Positions 19,903-30,900 of a stretch of DNA of 64,000 nucleotides are shown one piece after another. The translations under genes were made by a program, and so were the position numbers. The first letter of the stretch is position 1, and the number at the start of each line of letters is the position of its first letter. The notes below the pieces were generated by a model, which was not told the DNA's origin, made no database searches, and saw only the letters and a list, made by a program, of their open reading frames with translations. The DNA comes from Lepidostoma basale (Eukaryota > Arthropoda > Insecta > Trichoptera > Lepidostomatidae): contig JAHDVF020000106.1 in NCBI GenBank assembly GCA_022606425.2, forward strand, positions 1,674,001 through 1,738,000, written 5' to 3'.

Positions 19903-20559
19903 ACGACAAAATATAATCAATTGTGATATTTATAACAAAGTTTCTTATTTAAACAATTAATAATGTTGAAATATCAAAGTGTTTCCGCCAAAACAATAGA
20001 TTATCTATTTAATCATTATTTAAAATGAACTTCAAGTAAACAATAAAATCATTTGATGATATTTATAATACCTTTAAGCGCATATGCCCTATTTTAATTT
20101 TATTTTTGATAATGCCAAACAAGTATAATAAAAGTGATTATCAAAAGATTTGTTATTTTATTATGATATAATATATTTTTTACGATTGCAATAAAAGTAC
20201 GGACCATGTTGGGATCAATGATCTGCAGCCGTATTGTGGAGTGCTTCAACCATTACACCAAGTGGTCTTCCATGATTGCCATTAAATTCTAAGCGATACA
20301 ATAATAATAATAAGCTAGGAATAAAATACCTTACCGTAAGATCCAGAGTAAAATGAACACAGACTAAACCACACCAAGGGAAGAGTGCATAAAACTATAG
20401 AAAATCCTAATTTCTTACTTTGCGTAATTACTTGTACACTCAAGGAAATTAGACCCGGACTTCGCAAGATTTCCGCGCAACTACAGATAATGTGATGTTT
20501 GCCAACTTTTACCCTACGAGATCTAACAATATTAAAAAAATAACTTATTAACTAACCGA

Positions 20560-21565
20560 CCACCATGCTGCCTTCCGAAAGGACAGGCAAAGAGAATGGA
20601 CCGCCACACGACATACTTTTCTCGCTTCCTCAACATGTATACATCATGTCATGCACAAACAAGGGTGTGTTTTTTTTTACAAGAGTTTGAAAGTATTTAA
20701 CAGCTAGCCGCAAGTCATGAATGAATCAGATAATTTTCTGCAACCAATGCATAGTGTACGTCCGATCTCATTTTAAAGTTATTAATCTTTTTCTTGTTGT
20801 TAAATTTCTTTTTTGTATGTTTTGTGCCTATTTGCTTTTTTCTTTAATAATTTGTTTTCATTATACATTAAATTATTATGTATTTAAAATGTCATATACT
20901 AGTTGTAAGAAACATGTAATTTTTTATAACTAAATAAGGAAGTGTAAACAAAATTTATTTCTCTTACTCCTATTAAGTATTTGATTGATTTGATCATGCC
21001 ACATTTTTCTAGATCATCCTCTATTTATCCATCATTAACTTATAATTTCTACGTTTGCAAACCGTCTTAATGAACCTTTCATTATTTAATCCATAATGCT
21101 TTTATTCACATCTTATATTGCATTTGGCACTCTATCATACTCGTATATACGTTTTACACACATTATTCTAAGAGATCTCATCTCTAATGCATTCATTCTA
21201 TTCTCATTCATATTTTGCAATGTAATTGACAATTGAAATGAAATATGACAACGTATTGAAGATTTAGGGCCGATATACTGGTTCAGTAGTTAAGATAAGA
21301 GTTAATTATGCTAAATGCATAATTAACCACAATTAAAATACAAATGAATTTCGGCCACGTGAGGAGTCGGAGAAATCGACGTGCGTGCATGACACAATAT
21401 ATGAATGTTGAGGAAGCGATAGAAGTATGTCAGGAAAGAACAGTGTAGCAGTCTATTCTTTCTGTTTACCCTTTCGGGAAGACGTGATGGTTAGCTAGTT
21501 AGTAAACTAACTAACCATTCTGCCTACCCCTCCGGGAGACGGCACGATGGTAAGTTAGTTAGTTT
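20560..21565. repeat. LINE-A 3' fragments in both orientations
   Basis: 20560-20650 (- strand), 21350-21500 and 21500-21565 (+ strand) match the LINE-A terminal coding block and GTTA tail. The AT-rich DNA between them holds no recognised gene. LINE-A echoes with a different 3' block are at 20980-21250. Confidence 0.65.
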
Positions 21566-22339
21566 AGATCTGAAGGCGTTATCGCAACAAAACCAAAAGT
21601 ACCTCTCTTGGCAAAATACATATTAAAAAAAAAAACATTTTTATAAAAATCGATTATTAAATTTTAAGAAATAAAAATATAATTATTATGTACAAAAACG
21701 TTGGGTCGTCTCTAGTTAAAAATATATGTACTTTATAAATATTCTATCTCCTCGCGAACATCCACAAAATTAACTCGAGGCAGTCTCATTTGCATCAGAT
21801 CAGGGACCGGCTACTCCGCAATATATTCCTCTTCCCGATATACTCTCTTCAACACATTTACACTTAATAAGGATCTGTAAAGTTAACATATATTTAACAC
21901 TTGGAATAATCCAATCAAACTTCGTTTCAAATGCAATCCCGAGCGGATTTTATATACATATAGTATTTCAATAAAACAAGTCACTTCTTTATAGCTGCCC
22001 AAGTAATGGCGTGAAACTCCATATTAAATCAGATATGTTGAATTGTGTTATCAAGAACCTTTTAAATTTAAATTCAAAGTGTTTGATAATGTCCTATAGA
22101 AAACATGTACAGTCAAACTTGGTTATTACGAGGAAGATGGGGCCCATTGAATTTGTTTGTTATAAGCATTACTCGTTATACCAGAGAATAAGTATTTTTA
22201 AATGCTTACAAACTACCATCACACGAAGACATGAAGTATTTGGAGCAGTGTCATATAACTAGATACTTTTTTTTAAATTCCCCATAGTTATAGTATAGTT
22301 CCCCGTAGCCATAGCAGAGCAAGGGGGCATATATTATTT

Positions 22340-22622
22340 TATGCCCCAAAATCGCCGCACAGAGGCCCTTCGAAGTTATCCTGTATTGAAAGCGATTCGT
22401 CTTTTAAATGAGGTTGCAAAAGAGATAGACCTCTTTGGATGCAATTACGGCAAATTCATGAATACCCTTACAATAAAGGCAGCAAGGAAATAACTGGCAT
22501 ATTCCTATTCGTAAGGTTATATGTATATATCCTTTGATATTCTTTTTTGTCACCCTTTACTTAGATTTGGCTCGCGCTGTAATGATGTAAGTTTTTTAAC
22601 AAAATAATAATAATAATAATAA
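22340..22622 (+). mobile_element. SINE with non-tRNA head, second copy
   Basis: Matches 4115-4375 in the head (GCACAGAGGCCCTTCGAAG) and tail (CGCGCTGTAATGATGTAA, AAT repeats). Inserted inside the pogo-like element. Confidence 0.7.
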
Positions 22623-22624
22623 CA

Positions 22625-22842
22625 CGAGCTCTGGAGATCATTGTTACTGGTTTGGATTTCTCAATTTGACATTCACTGGCCACATTATCATCATCTTTGT
22701 TGAGCGGAGTTTCCACAATATCACTTTCTGTAGGAGAAATTAACAAATCCTCGTCAAAGCGCACAAAATCATCCATTTTATCATTGAAAATAACAATTTT
22801 TTTACATTTTATGAAACAATTGGATATTGTAGGCATTACCAT
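22625..22842 (-). pseudogene. Tigger-like transposase C-terminal remnant
   Basis: The - strand frame reads SNCFIKCKKIVIFNDK, then DDFVRFDEDL and an acidic, serine/threonine-rich end. This is the form of the C-terminal tail of pogo/Tigger transposases. The catalytic domain is absent. It sits inside the TIRs at 22108-23087, which supports the call. Confidence 0.55.
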
Positions 22843-23105
22843 GCATCATTAAGCAAAATTAATAAACTAATAAACTGATCGGTAGTGGTAGTTTTTAAAT
22901 GATCGAATCGCTAACAATTTACAGAAAAAATTTGACGATATTTTAGCTCGGTATGCCCGAAAAGTAGCTCGTTATAAAAGCGAATAAATTAATGGAGAAA
23001 ATCATAAACTAAAATGCAAATTAATGTTTCCTCGTTACATCCAAGATCTTACTATTTCCATTATCGTAATAACCGAGTTCGACTGCATTTAAAAAATAAG
23101 TATCT

Positions 23106-23375
23106 ATATAAATATAAGGCAATGTTTGTGGCTATGGGACCGATAGACTTACAAATACTGAACGGATTGCGATGAAATTGTCACTGTTTATTAATAGTAC
23201 TTCGGCGAAGGTTTAAAAAAATTATTTGATATGAATCGAGTTAACGCCTGGACATTACAGACTATATTGGGTTGAACTAATTTTGTTAGATGTCAGTATT
23301 TAATTATGTATGATGTGATTCACCGAGAGATGGCGATCGAGTCGGTTTAAATGACAGCTGCCAATTACACAATCA
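23106..23375. repeat. Interspersed repeat, possibly Helitron-derived (copy 1)
   Basis: Contains ACAAATACTGAACGGATTGC and CACCGAGAGATGGCG. A second copy lies at 26430-26740 and a third, partial one at about 26750-26830. The leading block (short AT run, TGTTTGTGGCTATGGGACCG, then a CTGAACGGAT block) resembles insect Helitron-derived repeats. The class is uncertain. Confidence 0.5.
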
Positions 23376-23379
23376 GACA

Positions 23380-23690
23380 TCAAGCTGACATGTTTCGTCT
23401 TGTTAGGGCATTATCACAAAATATACATGAATATTTTTAATTATATTCATCATCTCCGTTATAATAAGTAGTTTAACATCTAATATTAATATTGATGAAA
23501 ACATTTGTTTTCTAGAAAAAATATTATTTTTTATGTTTTGCCGTACTAGGCTATACTCATTAGTAAACAATATTTGATAAAGCCAATGCAAGGTGAAACA
23601 TGTCACTTACATTATATGTAATAAAACTTGTATCAAACTATCTATATTTAATATGGAGTTTTACAGCATTGTTCAAGAAACAATAAATTG
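23380..23690. repeat. Fold-back element, ACATGT family
   Basis: The left arm (- strand) carries GTGATAATGCCCTAACAAG, C/GAA, ACATGT, C. The right arm (+) carries TTTGATAAAGCCAATGCAAG, GTGAA, ACATGT, C. The trailing CATTGTTCAAGAAACAATAA is present. Confidence 0.65.
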
Positions 23691-23798
23691 AAAAAAGTAA
23701 TATACTGACGTTGCCGACTTCATACCAATGTTGATGAGGCTGACAACTACTCTATGGAAAATAGATATCTTCTAGTCAGGAGATTTGAAGTCATATGA

Positions 23799-25911
23799 TT
23801 AACACATTGTCTGCGGGTAGATTTGCACGCTTATTAACCCTTAAAGGCCTGCGAGAATTTGAAACATCAGAACTTTCTTGTAAACAATTAAATTACTCTT
23901 CACACAAAATACATAAAAATATCAAATAAATTGTATTTTGTAGTCAAATGCTTTACATTTCTTATCTTATAAAAATAATCATACTTTTTTGTTTCATTTT
24001 GAGTTTAAGAAAACAAATAAAAATATATTACATTAAAAATGTTCTTTATAAATGAAACCAAAACATCGCGCTGTTGATAACTGATATGATATAAAAGTCA
24101 CCCTAAGTAAACACACACTCAAATCAAAGATTCCGACACAGTACGAGAAACCATCACTTCGTAGCTCAGCGGTTACGCAATTGTGTGTGTGTGATGATTG
24201 GCCGCGAGCCGTGATCTGTATGGGACATGCATTACAAGAAAATAAAATTAAATTAAATCTTCGTACAAAAAGGATGAAAGTTTAACTCTAAATCGGAGAG
24301 AATACGTAATAGTATATAATACACATTTTTACTTTTGATATGGATATTACACCTTAAACACGGAGAATGTATGCGGACTGCTATTGTAGCCAGCCGGACT
24401 ATAAGGGTTAACACGCGTAGTTAGAAATTGAAATACAATTATGTCATTTCATCACTGAAATTATTTAAATACACTTCCAATAGTTTGCCCTGAGTTTGCG
24501 AAAAGGGTATTTATACCCTTCCCGCCTTTGGTTGTCAAACCCTTTGGTTGCCAAAACCGAATATATCAACTTTCGCTACACCAGCGAGAAGCGCCGAATC
24601 CGACGGATCGAAGCCATGATATATAAAAGAATCATATATGTTTTAGACAGAGTGTGAGGGAGTGAATCAATGCTACATTTTTAATTTAAAAAAAACGTAT
24701 ATTAAAAGATTTCATTCTCGTCAACCATCCAGAGGAAGACCTAGGATCATGTGGATAATTCAGTGCAATAGCGTCTTACAGAGAAATGGCTTGAGTGAAG
24801 GCGATACTCAGAACCGTAAGAAGTACAGCCTCAGATCGACCCCAACAGTCAACACAGACAATGAGTTGGGATGGCGCCAGGAAGAAAAAGAAGATAAAAT
24901 TTAAAAGAAAAGGGATGTTCTTTTGTAGTTAATAGGCACAGCGTAAAAAAGAATAGTGGGCAGATTACATTAATTGACATAACTCGTAGTGTCTGAACAC
25001 GGCCAGGAATATTTCTTGCATGGTGAGGTAAAGCTAAATTAATGGCACGGCGGTCTTAAGAATGGTGCCTGCTGGCTGTGCACTTTTTTTACATTGTGCA
25101 TACAAGACTACAGTAGTAAGTTTTTGTGTCGCTCTCGACCCAGAAATATATGCCACTGCATCTATGAACACCTGCACATCAAAGCACCTGACAAAATATA
25201 AAATAGATTAAACTGGAAACAAGAATTTATCAATGAAAGCGAAAATGGCTGTTCACAATGGAGTTCTGGTCCCAACCCTTATGTATGGAAGCGAAGCATG
25301 GAACTGGTAGAAGAAATATGAGAGCAGAATAAATGCAGTAGAGATGAGGTCCCTAAGACGTATGTGTGGTAGAACGATGTACAACAGAATCTGAAATGCT
25401 GATATTAGAAAGGAATGTAGAGCGAAAGAAGGTATTATGAAAGGATTGCTGCGTTGGTTCAGACATATGGAGTGCATGGGTGAAGAAAGAATGGTTAAAA
25501 AAGTATATGTTAACGATGTAAATGGAGTACGGAGTCGAGGTAGAACGAGGAAAACATAGCATGACCAAATTAATCAAATTTTAAAGGTTGATCATGTCAG
25601 AAGCCGGAAGAATCGACGCGCGTGTATGACTCGATGTATGAATGTGAAGGAAGCTAGAGAGGTATGTCAGGAAAGAGTATTGTGGCAGTCCATTCTCTCT
25701 GCCTACCCCTACGGAGAAACGGCGTGATGGTTGTTGTTGTAGATTTGTTTTGATTTCTACAAATTAAAATATTTATTTTACTGACAGTTTATAAATAATG
25801 TAATACATTTTGCTTTTGAATTATTTTCTCTAAAATCGCGGCAATTTTGACATTGTAATCCTAAAACCAGCAACCAAAGGGTTAATACGTTTCCCGCAGA
25901 CAATGAGTTAA
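23799..25911. mobile_element. 2.1 kb TTAA-bounded element
   Basis: TTAA 23799-23802 then CACATTGTCTGCGGG. The right end is CCCGCAGACAATGAG then TTAA 25908-25911. No intact transposase remains. The interior includes a LINE-A insertion (25225-25740), a possible tRNA-like A box (TAGCTCAGCGG at about 24162) and fragments of other repeats. Best read as an old piggyBac-type element enlarged by insertions. Confidence 0.65.
25225..25740 (+). mobile_element. LINE-A 3' portion
   Basis: Matches the 3' third of the LINE at 40758-42180 in + orientation (encoding [15 protein letters not shown] through the RGR.RKTW and MNVEEAREV blocks) with stops. Ends at CGGCGTGATGGTTGTTGTTG. Confidence 0.8.
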
Positions 25912-26429
25912 TTTCGCAAGCAATAACGTATTAAAAGTAGATGGCGAGTATTATTTGAGGTTGTAAAATGTAATGTAATGTCTGAATATGGCTGTAATGA
26001 TTCATAAAACATTCTATCATGGTGTGATGTGAATTCAAAATGTGTGGTGATCACAATGGTTCATTACAGATCAGAGACCATTGCTTTAATTGATATGATG
26101 TAACTACATCTGTATATTAACTATATGAATATAAGAAAAGTAATTCCTGAAACTATAATAAATAGTTTAAAGAATAAATTAGATCTACTACGTATTAGCT
26201 GGGAGACAAAATGTGATTCTGATTGTTATTGTACGCTGCATACCTTATTGATAAAATCTGTATAGTTTGCAAGTGAAGTCATTTTACCAACATTGATTGC
26301 AATCAGTTAATAAATATTAAGTTAACTTCATTAACTTATACGGAAAACATAAGCTAGGCTACTATTATACAGAGTTATAATAGATATGTGATGATCGTTA
26401 AGTGAATAATAAAAGACAAATTTATATAA

Positions 26430-26740
26430 ATAAAAGCAGTGGTCGTGTCTATGACACCGATTGACTCGACAAATACTAAACCGTTTGCGACGAAATTTTC
26501 ACTGTTGATTTCTTTAGCGAAAGTTTACAAAATGAATATGTTATACCTTTAAAATTCGTATAAATGAATTCATAGCGTGACAAGCAAATAACTCTCTTGA
26601 CGCTAGGTGTGTTACAGTTCATATTTGTTTAAACTAATTTTATTTGATGTCAGTGTTTAATTGTGTGTAATGTAAGCCACCGAGAGATGGCGCTCGAATC
26701 GGTTTCAACGACAGCTGTCAATCGTCATGACATAACTGCA
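26430..26740. repeat. Interspersed repeat, copy 2 of the 23106 family
   Basis: Same order of blocks as 23106-23375 (GACTCGACAAATACTAAACC; CACCGAGAGATGGCGCTCG) with an extra internal segment around 26530-26610. Confidence 0.5.
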
Positions 26741-26969
26741 CATTTATTAATATTACTTTGGCAAAGGTTTAAAAAATTTATTTGATACGAACCAAGTTAT
26801 AAATGGATATAAATAAATTCTTAATGATCTGTAGATGTCACCCATCATCTATCACAATCGGCAAGTTGTGTTATGCATAATGGCTGGGACATGGATCCCA
26901 CACAATACAATACAAACAAAAAGTTTGATTGGTTCATTGATCATCAAAAACAACTTAGGACAATGTAAA

Positions 26970-27150
26970 GAAGTGAATTTATTGTTTCTTAAACAGTGAT
27001 GTAAAACTCCATATTAAATAATTAATATGAACAAAATGAAGGAGTTTTATTATATTTTAGATGGAATGACATTTGATAATGCCTTAGAAGGGCGAAACAT
27101 GTCATTCCATCTAAAATATAATAAAACTCCTTTAAGACGGACGCTTTCAT
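26970..27150. repeat. Fold-back element, ACATGT family, tightly paired
   Basis: Arms GGAGTTTTATTATATTTTAG and its complement enclose CATTTGATAATGCCTTAG, AAGGGC, GAA, ACATGT, C, ATTCC. The GGAATGACAT block before the core pairs fully with ATGTCATTCC after it, so the RNA could close as one hairpin. Core bases are TTGATAA instead of CTGANGA. Confidence 0.7.
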
Positions 27151-27984
27151 TAATATTAATTAAATAAGTAATTAATTGACGAAAAAAGGTCTTTAATTCG
27201 TTTGTTTGTAAAGACGCCTTTTCCATTTCCTAACTAATAAATTACATTTCTGAATAATGTAAAAAGTTATTTTTAATGTTGATCAAATAGTTAAAAACAC
27301 AAACTATATGGACACAAAGTTTGATTAGTTTCAGAGATAAATCCATTACAATTTAAACTTTTCGTTATGCTGTATATATTTTACGATATATATATTGATT
27401 GCTTCCTACTAAACCATGTTACAATATGTTCTTACAACACGGCAGTGACAGTAGATACACAACTATAAAATATAAAACAACTACGTAATTGCACTTCCGC
27501 CTATTGAGATAAATTCTTAAAATATTAGTTCTAAAGTAATTTTATATACATTTTCGATTGATTGCGTTAAAAACTTTTAACATAAAACCGGCAAATTCAA
27601 TTATTAAACATCTTTAAAAAAATTGCATAGACAAAAAAAAATACTAAATAATTTGTTAATACTGTTTGACAGCATTTGATTAACTCAATTTGCAAAAACT
27701 AAAATGGAAACGATATAATATACACGTACAAATAGATTGATCTTTTAAGTTGACGATGACTCCGCTAATATTTAAATATTTCCCTAGACTTAGGCTACAA
27801 TATAAAACTGATGTATAGGCATTTTCCCACTGACTCCGAATGTATCGATATTTAATTTCACTCAAACGACGAAAGTCCGTCTCGCCAACTTCACAATTTC
27901 ACAACTATAGTTTCAATTTTAAAAGTCCACATTCGCCGATCAACCGATCGCACGACGTTTCATTAAATCACCGACAAACCGTCA

Positions 27985-30900
27985 TTAAATAGATTTGTAT
28001 TCTTTTTTCTCGCTTTTAATTAGTTTCTTTTCTCTCTTAACGATCTCTTCGAGTTCTTTCGTACTCGTCGCCGCGTTGGCCATTCCGGGGATGGCCATGT
28101 CGCCGTCGGCCACGACCACGTCGGTTCCTCCCATGTTCACGATGCCGATACTATTGACCCCCATGCTGTTCAGAGTTATGTTGTTAACACCCATGTTGGT
28201 GATGGAGGCGTTGAGCGAGCTGGCGTTCACGGCGGCCGTTAAATTGTCCGAAGCCGTTTGCCCCTTGTTGTGTAGACTTTCCACCACATCTTCCAGGATG
28301 AGGCGGGTCTTTCTCACGATTTGGAAGTTCTGCACTTTGTGTTTCTTCATCATGTGTTTCCGGTAGGCGTCGGCCCGCCGGAAGGACTTGTAACACTTCT
28401 CGCAGGCGTGGCGCTTCTCCCCCGTGTGGGAGAGGCAGTGGCGGGTGAGCTCGTTGCCGGCGGCAAAAGACTTGTTGCAGCCCAGGTACGAGCACGTGAA
28501 GGGCTTCTCGCCCGTGTGCTTGCGGATGTGCCGCGTCAGGGTACTGCTCTTGTCCGTGCGGTAGTCGCAGTATGTGCACTGCAAGGGCTTCACCCCGCTG
28601 TGGGTCATCATGTGGTATCTGGAACACGTAAACACATTGTCAGCACTGTGCATCACACCAGGACATCTTCTATAGACTAGTTAAAGTGACACCGAATCTT
28701 TAAATAAACATCAGAATACTAGGTTAAGTTAACAATATGTTTTTTGGGTTCATTTAATTTATTTTTCATTTATTTGAATAAAAATCCCAAACATTACAGA
28801 CATAGAATTCCAGATCGCTTGCAATTACATTATAAGAATTTATAAGAGAAGCATATAAAAAATTAAGTTTCAGAATTAGAAAGAATCATAACATTGATAT
28901 TGCATCCCTGAGGCAACTCACACAATCACCAAATATGTCCACCTCCGAGGCGACCCGATTAAGCAATAAGATTGCCCTACCCACAGGCATAATCATTGGC
29001 AGGTTGGTTCTGCAGCGCGGCAAATAAAACAATCTGTGCTTAGGCAGATCCATCTCCCTATAGTCATCATAAATACTCTGAATATAGAGACTGCAACGAT
29101 CAATGGAACATCGGTCAAGAGAGACAAGTTACACGGATGTATCCAAGATTCCAAAAAACATACCAGATTAAGTGGAACAATAAATATGTATTATTTATAA
29201 AAAAAAAATAATAAAAACCATAACATTTAGAATCATAGAGGCTGGTGAAAGGACATTATATTCAAGAGGCCAATATGGCATTCCAAATAATGTACAACAG
29301 AGGGGCTACCTGAGGGCGCTGGGGGTGACGTAAGCCACGCCGCACATCTCGCAGGAGTACTCGCGCAGGTTGAGATGGCTGCGCACGTGCATCTGCATGT
29401 TGTTCTTGCTGCGGAAGCCCTTGCCGCAGTACTGGCACTCGAAGGGCCGCGCCATGGAGTGCACCTTCATGTGCGCCTTCAGGTGGTCCTGGTGCTTGAA
29501 GGCGCGCCCGCACTCGTGGCACACCTCCGTGTATGAACAGTGCACCTGCAACCAAACACGCACACATCACAATAGTCATAGGCAAATTCATCAGTTAAAA
29601 GATCCAAATGTCAGTAGTACATACAATGATTTAAATTTCTTTAAGAGACCTCACTGAATAACCACACACACACTGCAGCTCAGAACCAAGCTTAATTGGA
29701 CTCTTTAGGCTGGAAAGTTTTGGACTACCCCCTACAGCCTCGACCTTGTGCCGAGCGTTTTTCTTATTTTTCACTATCTCAAACATCGTCTTGGCGGCAA
29801 CCACTACAATGCTACGTTATCGGAGCAGGCGGCTAGTTTCAATGAAAAGGGTATTCAAAATCTAGTTGTAAGGTATGATAAAAAAACTTGGCAGTTATGT
29901 TGAAAAATAAAGAAACGCAACTAGAATCTGAAAATTTGGTTTTTGAACATTTTCTTTCGTTTGGTTTTTATTTTCAAATGACTCTTACTTTAAAAACAAC
30001 CCTCGTATTACTAAAATTTAAAAAATTTCATGTTTAAATTGATCAAAGTCTCTTTATTTCCTTGAAAAGTTTAGGAAAATCGAGTTTTATTTTTACTGCA
30101 GTTTTTAATTTAATCCAAGATACCAGGTTTTCATCAATAAAACCGATGAAAAATTCTCAATTACCTATCTATCTATCTATGATCTTGTCTTTCGGGAGTA
30201 TTAGCCCCACCTGTTGGAAGTGACTTTGTTGGGAATGAGGATATGTTATGTAGGATGGGGTAGTGAGAGAAGGATTAGGAGGACATTAAATAGTTCAGTA
30301 TTAATTGTATCTCAATAGAGACGAAGATGTAAATTATTTGGAAACAGAATATGGTAGTCGAGGCGTTTACAGGACTTATGACCTGTCATTGGTTGGTTAA
30401 GTCTCAATTACCATAAAATTTAAAATATGTTTTATAATATTTTTTGAGTAGCCAAAGAGCCGCATTTGACGTGCGAGCTACAGTTTGTCAACCACCATCC
30501 TAGAGCATTATTTCTCAACATGGGGCTCGAGATGTGTATAAGGAGGGTACCGATCTATACTAAAAAAGAAGCTTTATAACTGAGGTGGGACAACTTGCCC
30601 AAACCTGTCTCAGACTAGGAGTGCACGCCACCACCAGATTCGCCCCGTGATCTCCTCATTACATGTAAGAGGGGTCAGTAGTAACAAATAATAAATGAAC
30701 AAGGGTTATATATATGACTTATACTTGAACCTGTTTGTTTTGTGGCAAGTGTAAATACTTTGGTAAATATTAAATTATTATTGTGTGGGGGTTGGCATTG
30801 ACCAAAAATATTGGGCAACAGAAATTTATCCTGATGTTACAGTGTGCCGTGCGACAAGTCAACATCGAAAATAAGATTGATTTGGCCATATCATCTTTGT

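Larger units (their letters stand above)
19755..19945. repeat. Fold-back element, ACAGCTGT family, both arms with hammerhead motifs
   Basis: Long palindrome. Outer arms are TTACAAACATCACAATTGAT and the complement ending near 19940. The centre is at about 19848 (CAACTGTTGTTCTGTTG). Each arm contains a core, a stem II hairpin and a GTCGCGACA/GTCACGACA cleavage-side block. Confidence 0.8.
22108..23087. mobile_element. pogo/Tigger-like DNA element remnant
   Basis: TIRs CAGTCAAACTTGGTTATTAC at 22110 and the complement (GTAATAACCGAGTTCGACTG) ending at 23085, flanked by TA and CA. About 1 kb, so internally deleted. Contains a SINE and a transposase C-terminal relic. A shorter MITE with the same ends is at 55095-55292. 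Confidence 0.8.

Noticed and set aside
24160..24240. tRNA gene starting at the TAGCTCAGCGG block
   Set aside because: No B box or acceptor stem could be found. At most a tRNA-like fragment.
24662..24904. 80-codon ORF with RGRPRIMW motif
   Set aside because: It looks like a degraded LINE C-terminal scrap inside a TTAA element, not a host gene.
27995..28680. Open frames of 119-147 codons overlapping the 8-finger gene exon 3 on both strands
   Set aside because: They are shadows of a GC-rich zinc-finger exon. Only the - strand frame has C2H2 spacing and correct splice phases.
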